From: Tidjanibacter massiliensis | GTDB lineage: Bacteria; Bacteroidota; Bacteroidia; Bacteroidales; Rikenellaceae | Direction of reading: 5' to 3' | Length of the DNA stretch: 64,000 nucleotides | NCBI RefSeq assembly: GCF_900104605.1 | Contig: NZ_LT629959.1 | Coordinates: forward strand, 124,001 to 188,000 | Shown: piece by piece, positions 36,713 through 44,681 of the stretch | How positions within the stretch are numbered: position 1 is the first letter of the stretch | How the letters are laid out: each line of letters starts with the position of its first letter | Notes under the pieces: generated by a model | Database searches by the model: none | Seen by the model: the letters and a program-made list of their open reading frames with translations, nothing else | What the model was told of the DNA's origin: nothing | Position numbers and translations under genes: made by a program

Positions 36713-36741
36713 GAAGGCCGGGAATTTGCTTCCCAGCCTTC
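36713..36741. terminator. Terminator of the tra operon end, near-copy of 33080-33114
   Basis: GAAGGCCGGGAA pairs with TTCCCAGCCTTC. It lies 30 bases past the last tra-operon gene on the minus strand. Flanking CAGAA and TTCGTT elements match those around 33080-33114, giving a direct repeat of about 50 bases. Confidence 0.8.
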
Positions 36742-36770
36742 GTTCGTTTCTACGGGGGTCTCTCTCCCGG

Positions 36771-38303
36771 CTACAATTTTTCGTATTTAGCATATACGAC
36801 GGTCAGTGTCGCCGAAGGTTTGCAAAGGTACTGCACTTCGGTCGAGAGCCTCGTTCGGTAAGCGGCATCGGCATACCAGCCGGCGAACCGCATCCCTGCA
36901 CTGTACTGCGGGGCCCGCAGGGTGCATCCGTTTTCGTAACAGGCGATGCGTAAGGTTCCGTCTTCCTGGCGCAGGTAGTACGGAGCGCCGGTCACCGTGA
37001 GCGCTTCGTCGCCGTAAGGCACGGCCCGAATCTCGTTGGCCAGCATGTGCCGGAAGGTGTAGGTCTTGCGGAATCCTCCGTCATCGACCAGCAGTACGTC
37101 GTACTCTATCCATCCGTTCGCCTCGGTCACGACGGGCGGATCGTAGATTACCGGCAGGGAGTTTGGGCCGTTTTGATTCCACAGGGCGATCGTCCCGGTC
37201 TGTCCGTGAGGATTGGTGTTGAACTTGAAACAGGATGCCACGCCTTCCCGGAGCGTCACCGTGCCGCTTATCTTGCGCCCGGCCGTATTCCCGGCAATGT
37301 CGAAATGCAGATTCCACGCCTTCGAGGGGATGCAATAGCCGGAGAGTGCTGCGTCGGAGTTCTCCAAATCGTCGTACACGTCGAGCGTGTAGCACTGCAC
37401 GCGGGTGTCCACCTCGCTCTCGCCCTCGATGGTGATGTCGAGCGAATAGCGGGTATTGCGGCGGACGTTGAAATCCGTCGTGTTGTTCTCCCCGAGATAT
37501 ACCCGGTATTCAAGTACCTTGTTTTCCCGCACGGCCCGAATCATCAAATACGTCGCATACTGCGGTGCATGGTCGGCATCCTTCAGCCGCTGGTCGGTAA
37601 CGGAGGCGACGGTTCCCTGACAGTTCTGCGGCATGTACAGTTCATCCGTATAGCGTCCTTGTCCGTCCATTACGATACTCCGGTTGCTGGAAACATATTC
37701 GTCTTCCTGCGCCGAAGGAGCCGTATCGCCGAAAATTGCTCCGCGCCGGGGTATGTTGCAGACTTGCAGCGACACGATCTCCATACCTTTCATGGCAGGA
37801 GCTGCGGAAATGCTGTATGTCACTTGAGCCATATCCCTTTCGAGTTCCAGCGGCGGCAGCGTCACCCGATTGCCCGGCTGCTGCTCGATTTGAAGCTCCC
37901 GCATCGCCGACATGGGCAGGCTCCGAAGCCCGACCATAAAGTTTACCGTCCTGTCAGTAACTTGCGCATACTGCAATTCCCCCAGGTCGGCATAGGCATT
38001 GGCGATGACATAGAGTTCGTAGTTTCCCGGAACGCAATTAAATTCCAGCTCCATAGACGTAAGATAGCTGTGCAGAACCAGCTCTCGGGAGTAGGCATCG
38101 AAAAGATAGACGTTCAGGTCGTTTACCGTGTCTTCATCCGCCGCGCGTGTTACGCACTCCATCTGCCCGGCCTGTACGGGCATAACTACCCGTACCTGCC
38201 CTTCGGGGATGTTCCGCTCCCCGGCGGGCTGTATCTCGCGCGAGCAGGCGGCACATCCCGCAGCGACGAGGCCGCAAAGAATAATCATTGATTTGAGTTT
38301 CAT
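36771..38303 (-). CDS. DUF4906-type lipoprotein of the transfer operon
   Basis: 510 residues with a lipobox near residue 17-20 (AAGC/CAAC). The body resembles fimbrillin-like Mfa/FimB proteins and DUF4906 (VNDLNVYLFDAYSRELVLHSYL; NYELYVIANAYADLGEL). The C-terminus has an InlB/Listeria-Bacteroides-type repeat (FAGWYADAAYRTRLSTEVQYL). Last gene of the tra operon, 34 bases after the TraQ-like gene. It may form or decorate a surface fibre used in mating-pair contact; this is inferred. Confidence 0.75.
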   Translation of the reverse strand: MKLKSMIILCGLVAAGCAACSREIQPAGERNIPEGQVRVVMPVQAGQMECVTRAADEDTVNDLNVYLFDAYSRELVLHSYLTSMELEFNCVPGNYELYVIANAYADLGELQYAQVTDRTVNFMVGLRSLPMSAMRELQIEQQPGNRVTLPPLELERDMAQVTYSISAAPAMKGMEIVSLQVCNIPRRGAIFGDTAPSAQEDEYVSSNRSIVMDGQGRYTDELYMPQNCQGTVASVTDQRLKDADHAPQYATYLMIRAVRENKVLEYRVYLGENNTTDFNVRRNTRYSLDITIEGESEVDTRVQCYTLDVYDDLENSDAALSGYCIPSKAWNLHFDIAGNTAGRKISGTVTLREGVASCFKFNTNPHGQTGTIALWNQNGPNSLPVIYDPPVVTEANGWIEYDVLLVDDGGFRKTYTFRHMLANEIRAVPYGDEALTVTGAPYYLRQEDGTLRIACYENGCTLRAPQYSAGMRFAGWYADAAYRTRLSTEVQYLCKPSATLTVVYAKYEKL

Positions 38304-38337
38304 CGGAAGTCAATTTTTGAGGGTTATCGATTTTGTT

Positions 38338-38805
38338 TTATACGGCATCGTCCGACTCCACGAGTCGGAAAGAGCACTCCACTTCCTGTTGCTGCCCGAA
38401 GTTGTCGGTTACGATAAAGCGCAGGGAGGGGTCGTCGCTGCCCGTTGGCCGGTACCAGAGCGTAAAGCGCCACGCCAGCGGGTCGGAAACGTCCAGGTCG
38501 GGAACCACGCGCAGTTCGTATTCTTCGCGGTCCGTGTAGTACATCCCGCGCGAATCGCGCAGCGTGCCTTTTCCGTCGGTCTGTACCCAACTGAATCCGT
38601 ACTCCGCGCCTGCGTAGTCGCCCTCGCGCTCCAGGGTGAAGCGTATCTCCACCTCTTCGCCCGGTGCGACTTCTGCGGGCAGCGGCCAGGTGGATACTTC
38701 GTATGCATATTCGCGTTGCACCTCCAGTTCATTGCTGCACTTGGACAGGCAGAAAAACGCGAGGCAGGCTATACAGCCTATCATTATGGCATTTATTCCT
38801 TTCAT
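38338..38805 (-). CDS. traQ: TraQ-like conjugal protein (DUF3872)
   Basis: 155 residues from MKGINAIMIGCIACLAFFCLSKC; upstream in-frame codons cross TraO. The N-terminal signal/lipobox is followed by an Ig-like fold with ELEVQREYAYEVSTWPLPAEVAPGE and a C-terminal DNFGQQQEVECSFRL, the DUF3872 pattern. It normally follows traO/traP; here no traP primase gene lies between. Confidence 0.8.
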   Translation of the reverse strand: MKGINAIMIGCIACLAFFCLSKCSNELEVQREYAYEVSTWPLPAEVAPGEEVEIRFTLEREGDYAGAEYGFSWVQTDGKGTLRDSRGMYYTDREEYELRVVPDLDVSDPLAWRFTLWYRPTGSDDPSLRFIVTDNFGQQQEVECSFRLVESDDAV

Positions 38806-38824
38806 AATATTATTTGTAATTCGG

Positions 38825-39418
38825 TTAGTTGATGATAAACCGGACACCGAGCGACAGGAACGTGTGGAACGTGGCGAGCGTCGATCCCGCGAGCGCCCGC
38901 TGCTGCACCGACAGCAGGAAGATCGTGCGGTCGGAGAAATAGACGGACACTTCGGCCGCAATAGCTCCACCATAGAGGAATGCATTGCGGTTGCGGAGCG
39001 TCGCCCCGTCTTCGAGCGTTCGGCGTCCCCGATTCACGGTTTCGTATCCGATGAGCGCCTCGGCGCCCACCGCCAAAGAGAGGTTGTAGCGGCGATCATG
39101 CAGCAGCGGCAGGAAATAGCCGGCCTGCGCCGTATATTGTTCCTGCGGCACGAGCTGCCGCAGATAACGGTAGTCGCGGCGCAGATAGCCGGCTGCGAAC
39201 TTCCAAAACGTGCGGTTGGCATTGTTGCGCGTCACGGCCACCTCCGCACCGAAGGTGTATTCGCCTCCGGAGCGCCGCACCAGAAATCCGTCGGCGACAC
39301 CCGCACCGACCTGTATGCCTACCTGCCCGGGCAGGCCGCGCTGTGCCGCCGCCCGCGTCGCAGGCAGCAGACAACTGCACAGCAGCAAGAGTATGAACAG
39401 CGATCGTTTCATCATCAT
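38825..39418 (-). CDS. traO: Conjugal transfer protein TraO
   Basis: 197 residues with a signal peptide ending RAAAQ and beta-rich, glycine/aromatic alternation suggesting an outer-membrane barrel. Order TraN-TraO and size match the Bacteroides conjugative transposon TraO. It overlaps the traN stop by 4 bases. Confidence 0.85.
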   Translation of the reverse strand: MMMKRSLFILLLLCSCLLPATRAAAQRGLPGQVGIQVGAGVADGFLVRRSGGEYTFGAEVAVTRNNANRTFWKFAAGYLRRDYRYLRQLVPQEQYTAQAGYFLPLLHDRRYNLSLAVGAEALIGYETVNRGRRTLEDGATLRNRNAFLYGGAIAAEVSVYFSDRTIFLLSVQQRALAGSTLATFHTFLSLGVRFIIN

Positions 39419-40299
39419 TCACTTTTTTTGTCGATTCTTCGGGCCGAGAGGATATCACGGTTTTCGATGCGGAAACGCTGGTTGCGGCCGCCGTTTTTCT
39501 CCGCGATCTCCACCTCCAGCACCTTCCCCGGCGCTATGGTAAACTTGGGAATCACCAGCACGTCCCTTATGCTTACGCCGCTGGCTACCGTTCTCAAATC
39601 GTTATAGCGGCTCACGGGCACTATCTCCGTTTCCTGCATGGCCGTCCGCCGGGCAACCTTCTTGTCCCGGACCGCCAGACGCACGTACTCCACATCGTAG
39701 GATATGTTCGAGCGGTTGGTCATCTCCAGGTGCAGATACAGCAGGTCGTCTTCGATATAGATGCCCTTCACGAGAGTCTGCACGCCATACCGCTTGCAGC
39801 CGATATGCCGCAGGTCGCGCTCGTTGCGACGATAGATCGTCCTCATATCCTCCATAACGGTGCGGGCGCTGTTTCCGGACAGCTCGCGCAGCCGTATCCG
39901 GGAGGCTGGCACCCGGTCGTCGGTCCTGCTTTCGGGCACAGCCTCACCGCCGACCTCCAGCGACAATGTGGCAGGATTGTCTTTATATTCGACATCGAAG
40001 CTGTAAAACGACCCGTCGGCCGTGATGACCGAGAAATTCGTCTCGTCAGCGAAGTCCGGGACGGCGGCTTTCACGCGCACGACATTCTCAGCTCCGGCGG
40101 CTTTGCCCGCGATGATGTTCGACGACCCCAGATCGACGTACTTCACCTCCGCCGGGAACAGAATATGCGTGGTCTTGGAATAGGACACCTCGATCTTGCG
40201 GGGTGCGATGACCGTACCAGGCAGGAACTTGGGCTGCGCCTGTACCGCCCCTCCGCACAGCAGCCCCCAAAGCAATAATATGATTTTCTTGTTCGGCAT
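39415..40299 (-). CDS. traN: Conjugal transfer protein TraN (DUF4138)
   Basis: 294 residues, signal peptide ending AVQAQ. VIAPRKIEVSYSKTTHILFPAEVKYVDLGSSNIIAGKA is the typical DUF4138/TraN N-terminal region, and the C-terminal half carries a VirB9-like beta domain. Probably part of the outer-membrane core of the mating apparatus. It lies 4 bases downstream of traM. Confidence 0.9.
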   Translation of the reverse strand: MPNKKIILLLWGLLCGGAVQAQPKFLPGTVIAPRKIEVSYSKTTHILFPAEVKYVDLGSSNIIAGKAAGAENVVRVKAAVPDFADETNFSVITADGSFYSFDVEYKDNPATLSLEVGGEAVPESRTDDRVPASRIRLRELSGNSARTVMEDMRTIYRRNERDLRHIGCKRYGVQTLVKGIYIEDDLLYLHLEMTNRSNISYDVEYVRLAVRDKKVARRTAMQETEIVPVSRYNDLRTVASGVSIRDVLVIPKFTIAPGKVLEVEIAEKNGGRNQRFRIENRDILSARRIDKKSE

Positions 40300-40303
40300 A
40301 CGA

Positions 40304-41536
40304 TTACGATTTAGAACTGATGAGTAACAGCCGGTGCCCGGCCTTGAGCGTTATACGCACTTCGCGCAGTTTGGAGGAGAGGTACTGACTGGCTCCGCTC
40401 AAGGCGCTGCGCGTAAGATCCATCGCCACCTGCTGCCCGGCATTGCTGGTTATCGAGATTCCTGAGCCTATGCCGGCCGACATGCTCGCCGCCGCATCTT
40501 TGAGGGCCTTACGTTCTGCGGCATCCGGTACGAATATTCCCTCTATACCATCCGTATCATAGGCCGTCAGCGCTACGGGCAGGATGCTGCCGCCGCACTC
40601 TACCGAAGATACCGTCAGTGCGAGCCGCTGGCCGTTTATCGAGGCCGTACCGTATATGAAACTTCCCGCCGGAAGGGTCGCGGCACCTACCCGCACGGCA
40701 TCTATGAGCCGCAGACGCACGCGCTCCCCGGCCGCGATGCGCTGTTCCCCGGCGATGCAAGCGCGAATCATACCGGTCGGGGTCGTCGTATCCGGTCCCA
40801 CTGCGGTATGGAATGCCCGGTTACGGGGTACGTTCGGCAACGTGTCGGGCACGGCGAGCGTGGAAACTACCGACGTTACGGGCCGCACGACGGTTATCTG
40901 TTCCGCCGGCCGCACGGTCGCAGGTACTGATGTCGCAACCGGTTCTCTGCCGTCGGCAGTACCGTTAGGGAAGTAGCGGGCCGCCAATGCATAGCTGCGC
41001 TCCATCAGCGCTTCTGCGGAGGGCGGCTCCGGGGGCAGGGTTCGCTGTTCTTCGAGGCGGCGGGTCAGCTCCTCGACCTGACGCTGCAACGCCTCGAGCT
41101 GAGCATCGCTCTCCGAAGCCTTGTGTTCTAACCTATAAAAGCCGCTTATCGTCCGCGTAGCTTCGGCATGGGCTTCCCGCACCCCAACTAAAGCATCCGC
41201 CCGATGTGTCGGTTCTTCTTCCGTTGTATCCAGCAACGAGAAAGAGTCGCTGTCGAAACGCTGTATTCTGCGGCGTTCTTCCTCTTCACTTTCCACATGT
41301 GCCAGCGCTTTGGTCTTGCTCGCCTCGATTCTCACGCCGCGTCCGTCAGGAATAGAAACATCGAGTCCTGCGGCATCCTGCGGCATCGTACTACGGGCAC
41401 TTCGAAAAATGAAATACATACCCGCCGAAAAAGGAACGAGCAGGATCAATACGGCAATCAACATTTTCTGTCGTTGTTTTCTGCCGGAGGCGCCGTTGCC
41501 TTCCTTTCCAGTTTTTTGTTGCTTATTCTCTTTCAT
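40304..41536 (-). CDS. traM: Conjugal transfer protein TraM
   Basis: 410 residues. A single N-terminal membrane segment (about 25-45), a coiled-coil/linker region (EEEERRRIQRF, SDAQLEALQRQVEELTRRLEEQ) and a C-terminal domain with GEQRIAAGERVRLRLIDAVRVGAATLPAGSFIYG, the TraM signature comparable to VirB10 spanning the periplasm. It overlaps traL by 14 bases. Confidence 0.9.
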   Translation of the reverse strand: MKENKQQKTGKEGNGASGRKQRQKMLIAVLILLVPFSAGMYFIFRSARSTMPQDAAGLDVSIPDGRGVRIEASKTKALAHVESEEEERRRIQRFDSDSFSLLDTTEEEPTHRADALVGVREAHAEATRTISGFYRLEHKASESDAQLEALQRQVEELTRRLEEQRTLPPEPPSAEALMERSYALAARYFPNGTADGREPVATSVPATVRPAEQITVVRPVTSVVSTLAVPDTLPNVPRNRAFHTAVGPDTTTPTGMIRACIAGEQRIAAGERVRLRLIDAVRVGAATLPAGSFIYGTASINGQRLALTVSSVECGGSILPVALTAYDTDGIEGIFVPDAAERKALKDAAASMSAGIGSGISITSNAGQQVAMDLTRSALSGASQYLSSKLREVRITLKAGHRLLLISSKS

Positions 41537-41756
41537 CCCGTATGTTCAAAGGTTCAACGTATTCGATTCGTTCGGGAACAGTGCCTGAAAATCCCCGCAC
41601 GAGCAGCCAGACATCCAGCATGGCCAACAGACAAAGCATTGTCAGAATAAGGATTCGTTTTTGCCGTTCGGAAAGCCTTTCAAGAGAGCTGCGTAATTTC
41701 GTTCGTATCGTTCGGAAAGATTCCTGCAATTTCAGACAGGTGCGTTTAACGGTCAT
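41523..41756 (-). CDS. traL: Conjugal transfer protein TraL (DUF3989)
   Basis: 77 residues with a basic N-terminus and one membrane helix (about 37-57). The size, the basic start and the overlap with traK and traM fit DUF3989/TraL, a small inner-membrane component. Confidence 0.8.
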   Translation of the reverse strand: MTVKRTCLKLQESFRTIRTKLRSSLERLSERQKRILILTMLCLLAMLDVWLLVRGFSGTVPERIEYVEPLNIRDERE

Positions 41757-42369
41757 ACGTTCCCAAGTTTTTATTTTCCACGATTGTGAAGCGTTCGATA
41801 AGGAATCCTTGCGGATTATTGTCCGAACGGGACACGTCCACCAGGCAGCAACTGGTAATCAGGCTGCGTTCGGTTACGACACTTTCACGAACTATCTGCT
41901 GCCGGGCGAAGGTCTTGATGCGATACGGATAGCTTCCGAAATCGCACTGCATGCTGTCAATGGCAATGCGTTGAATGACATTTCCGGCAATCAGGCGGTT
42001 GTAATATCCTGCCTCCTGCAAGTCTCGGTAACAACTTAAGGCGCTTTTGTCGGCCAACAGCAAAGCCCGGTTGATGTTGCCTTCTATCGCATCCTTATCC
42101 GGAGAAAGCGAGAAAAACAACTCATGAAAACGCCTTACATGCTCCCGGGCTTCTACCGGACGATTCTGTTGAAGATCCTGTGAAAGCGCGAGCATGAGCG
42201 ATTTGCCCTGCTCCAGTACATAAATTTTTTCGCGTTGTTTCTCAGCGTACCTGAACGACCCCAATACGGCGATGACTGCTACCAGAGCGCACAGTCCCAA
42301 AAATAACATGCTGAAAAGCCTGATATGCCGGAAGCTGCTTTCAAAGTTCTTCAATGATTTGAACTCCAT
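41746..42369 (-). CDS. traK: Conjugal transfer protein TraK
   Basis: 207 residues: FKSLKNFESSFRHIR at the start, a membrane helix (about 18-38) and a periplasmic VirB8-like domain. The conserved N-terminus and position between TraJ and TraL identify it. It overlaps traL by 11 bases. Confidence 0.9.
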   Translation of the reverse strand: MEFKSLKNFESSFRHIRLFSMLFLGLCALVAVIAVLGSFRYAEKQREKIYVLEQGKSLMLALSQDLQQNRPVEAREHVRRFHELFFSLSPDKDAIEGNINRALLLADKSALSCYRDLQEAGYYNRLIAGNVIQRIAIDSMQCDFGSYPYRIKTFARQQIVRESVVTERSLITSCCLVDVSRSDNNPQGFLIERFTIVENKNLGTYDR

Positions 42370-42374
42370 AATTT

Positions 42375-43439
42375 CTACTTTTTATTGATTTTGGTTGACC
42401 GCACGTCGATATGCCTGCGTACTCCTTCACGGGCCCTGCCCGCAACATTGCCTATGGTGGAACCCGCAATACCCGCTGCATGTGTCAGCGTCCAAGCTCC
42501 CAGATGGGTGACGATACGGTTATAGCTACCGATACCCGACGCATGGACGATCCATCCGGCAATGCTCGGAATGGTGAAATAACCGCAGATTCCGATGAGC
42601 AGGAAGACCAGCGATGCGCCGTTTTCGGCGCTGAACGTATAGGAGGGGTCTATGGCCAGCATCTCCATGTCTTTCTGTATCGAAAGTACCTGTAAACGGG
42701 CCAGAATAGCGCCGAACAAATCGGAAATAGGCAGCCATAAGTATACGCTGATGTATTTCGACAGCCACTGTGTAAGCGAAGCGTGGAACCCGTCATACAC
42801 GGCGACCGCAAAAGCCAATGGGCCGAGAATAGCCAGTACGATAAGGAAAAACGTGCGGATGGTGTCGATGATTAGGGAAGCGCAGTCGAAAAGCAGCTCC
42901 AGCAGCCAGTGAAACGCTTTGGTGATCATGCCCTTCAAACTCCATGACGAACTTTCCTCATACATCTGCTGCAAGGCCATCAGGTCCGCCGGTTCCAGAT
43001 TCATCTCTTCGAGCATCGCGGTCGTCTCTTCGCCGGTCTGAGCCGTTGCAAGCTGGTCGAAATTCGCCTCGGCCGTCGCTTTCATCAGCTCCTGTTTGTC
43101 TTTCTGATATTTCCCCATATCGAATGTTTGACCGACGAGCAGTTTGTGCGTACCCTGAACTACCGGAGAGAGAATCCCGTTGATGGTACCCAGCACCAGC
43201 GGCTCGAAAAAGAGGATGCACAACCCCAGCGCGAACGGCCTCAGCAGCGGGAAAACGTCGATAGGTTCCGCACGTGCCAGAGATTGCCATACCCGGTAAC
43301 TGATATACAACAGCGCCCCTAATCCGGCGATACCCGAGGCGATGGCAGTCATCTCCGAGCAGAGCGGCAGCATCTTATCGAACAGAGTCCGCAGTACGAC
43401 GTGCAGATTTTCAAATGCGAGCGGTAGGAACATAGACAT
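42375..43439 (-). CDS. traJ: Conjugal transfer protein TraJ
   Basis: 354 residues, polytopic, with membrane segments around 25-55, 70-95, 185-210, 215-235 and 270-300, comparable to VirB6. The motif LFDCASLIIDTIRTFFLIVLAILGPLAFAVAVYDGF is characteristic. It probably forms the inner-membrane channel. Confidence 0.9.
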   Translation of the reverse strand: MSMFLPLAFENLHVVLRTLFDKMLPLCSEMTAIASGIAGLGALLYISYRVWQSLARAEPIDVFPLLRPFALGLCILFFEPLVLGTINGILSPVVQGTHKLLVGQTFDMGKYQKDKQELMKATAEANFDQLATAQTGEETTAMLEEMNLEPADLMALQQMYEESSSWSLKGMITKAFHWLLELLFDCASLIIDTIRTFFLIVLAILGPLAFAVAVYDGFHASLTQWLSKYISVYLWLPISDLFGAILARLQVLSIQKDMEMLAIDPSYTFSAENGASLVFLLIGICGYFTIPSIAGWIVHASGIGSYNRIVTHLGAWTLTHAAGIAGSTIGNVAGRAREGVRRHIDVRSTKINKK

Positions 43440-43453
43440 TTATCTCCAGAGGA

Positions 43454-44083
43454 TTACCAATATTTCTCTTCATCCGTACCGTAAAGCGCGAGACTGCGTT
43501 TCAGATCGTTGCTTTCGCGGGCCCGAAGTACGGCGGTGGCGATATTGCAGCGTGTAAACAGCCAGGCCCTGTTGCGTAGATGCGAGAGCGACGTATAGCA
43601 CTTGTCTATGATATCCAGCCTCTCCTTGTCCGTCATCGACATTTGCGACGGGTTGATGATCGTCTGCAAGTCGCGCAGCAAGTTCGTGCCCTCCTGTAAC
43701 AGCGACGTGTATCCACGGGCGATAGCCGTCAGCTCCGAGACCGTGAGATACTCGTCCCGAAGCATCTTATCATAATTGTTCACGTAAATGTCCGATATCT
43801 CGCCTACCAGCAGGATACACTGTTGTACTCGGCGGGCATTCCGCACCAGATTCGTTACCCCGCGCAGTTTGTCGTAATATTCCTTACCCTGGAGGTATAT
43901 CTTTTGTGTCTCCTGAAAGTTCCGGTACATCTGCTGTGTGGTTTTCGCGGCTTCGAAAATTTCGTTCGACGAATTGACAATACCCTGTGCCAAATTCGAA
44001 GGGTCGGAAACTACCCACTGCGCCCGGGCCGTTACCGATACGCAAAGCAACAATAAGCCCGTCAACAATATTTTACTTTTCAT
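43454..44083 (-). CDS. traI: Conjugal transfer protein TraI (DUF4141)
   Basis: 209 residues with a signal peptide ending VTARAQ, then a helical VirB5-like region (SNEIFEAAKTTQQMYRNFQETQKIYLQGKEYYDKLRGVTNLVRNARRVQQCI) that marks DUF4141/TraI. It lies 14 bases before traJ. Confidence 0.9.
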   Translation of the reverse strand: MKSKILLTGLLLLCVSVTARAQWVVSDPSNLAQGIVNSSNEIFEAAKTTQQMYRNFQETQKIYLQGKEYYDKLRGVTNLVRNARRVQQCILLVGEISDIYVNNYDKMLRDEYLTVSELTAIARGYTSLLQEGTNLLRDLQTIINPSQMSMTDKERLDIIDKCYTSLSHLRNRAWLFTRCNIATAVLRARESNDLKRSLALYGTDEEKYW

Positions 44084-44128
44084 TCCGATTCTTTTTACGT
44101 TTGAATACCTCGGTTTTCCTGTGTGCTT

Positions 44129-44224
44129 TCAGTCGGCAGACATCGGCCGTACACACTCCCGGCGCAGGGCCGCAAGTATCTCCATCGCCGAATCGCACAG
44201 CTTCAAAATCACCTCTCGCTCCAT
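44129..44224 (-). CDS. Possible 31-residue protein before traI
   Basis: Frame MEREVILKLCDSAMEILAALRRE to a stop at 44129, placed between the 146-residue gene and traI in the same direction. Its size and placement are plausible for a coupling ORF, but no family is recognised. Confidence 0.35.
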   Translation of the reverse strand: MEREVILKLCDSAMEILAALRRECVRPMSAD

Positions 44225-44228
44225 TCCT

Positions 44229-44669
44229 TTATGCCTCGCTTTCGGAAAGACCGTCGTTTTGCATATCGTGCAGTTCGTTGCGTAAAAGCGTGGCCTCCCG
44301 AAGGAACGTCCCATAGTCGGCACAATGCAACACATCGTTCTCATCCAGTATGATTCTTCCGCAGCTCTGTCCCAGCTCTCCAACCAGAACAATCTGTCGG
44401 TCACGCAGCACGGCCGACAAATCCCGCAACACGGTTTTGTAACAATGGGAATTATCACATATCAGAACAGACAAGCCATCCTCTTGCGGGCTGACCAGCA
44501 TTGAGTATGTAGTGCCGTTGCCGACCCAACTGCCGCAAATGCCGCATAAGCGTATGCGGGCTGCCAGGCGCTCCGCATATCCCAGGAAACGCCCCCGTTC
44601 GTTATGTTCCTTTCTCTGTTGTTTAAGCAGCTCGACAAATTCAGCCGCCAATTTCTGTTTTGCGTTCAT
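44229..44669 (-). CDS. Unknown protein within the tra operon
   Basis: 146 residues, soluble, with a CGICGSW motif (about 42-48) and CDNSHC (about 71-76) that could bind a metal. It lies between traG and traI, the place of auxiliary genes in related elements. No family recognised. Confidence 0.6.
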   Translation of the reverse strand: MNAKQKLAAEFVELLKQQRKEHNERGRFLGYAERLAARIRLCGICGSWVGNGTTYSMLVSPQEDGLSVLICDNSHCYKTVLRDLSAVLRDRQIVLVGELGQSCGRIILDENDVLHCADYGTFLREATLLRNELHDMQNDGLSESEA

Positions 44670-44681
44670 CTGTTTTTCTGT

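Noticed and set aside
37047-38291. 414-codon plus-strand frame opposite the DUF4906 gene
   Set aside because: Antisense shadow; the minus-strand product has a lipobox and an InlB-type repeat and fits the tra operon.
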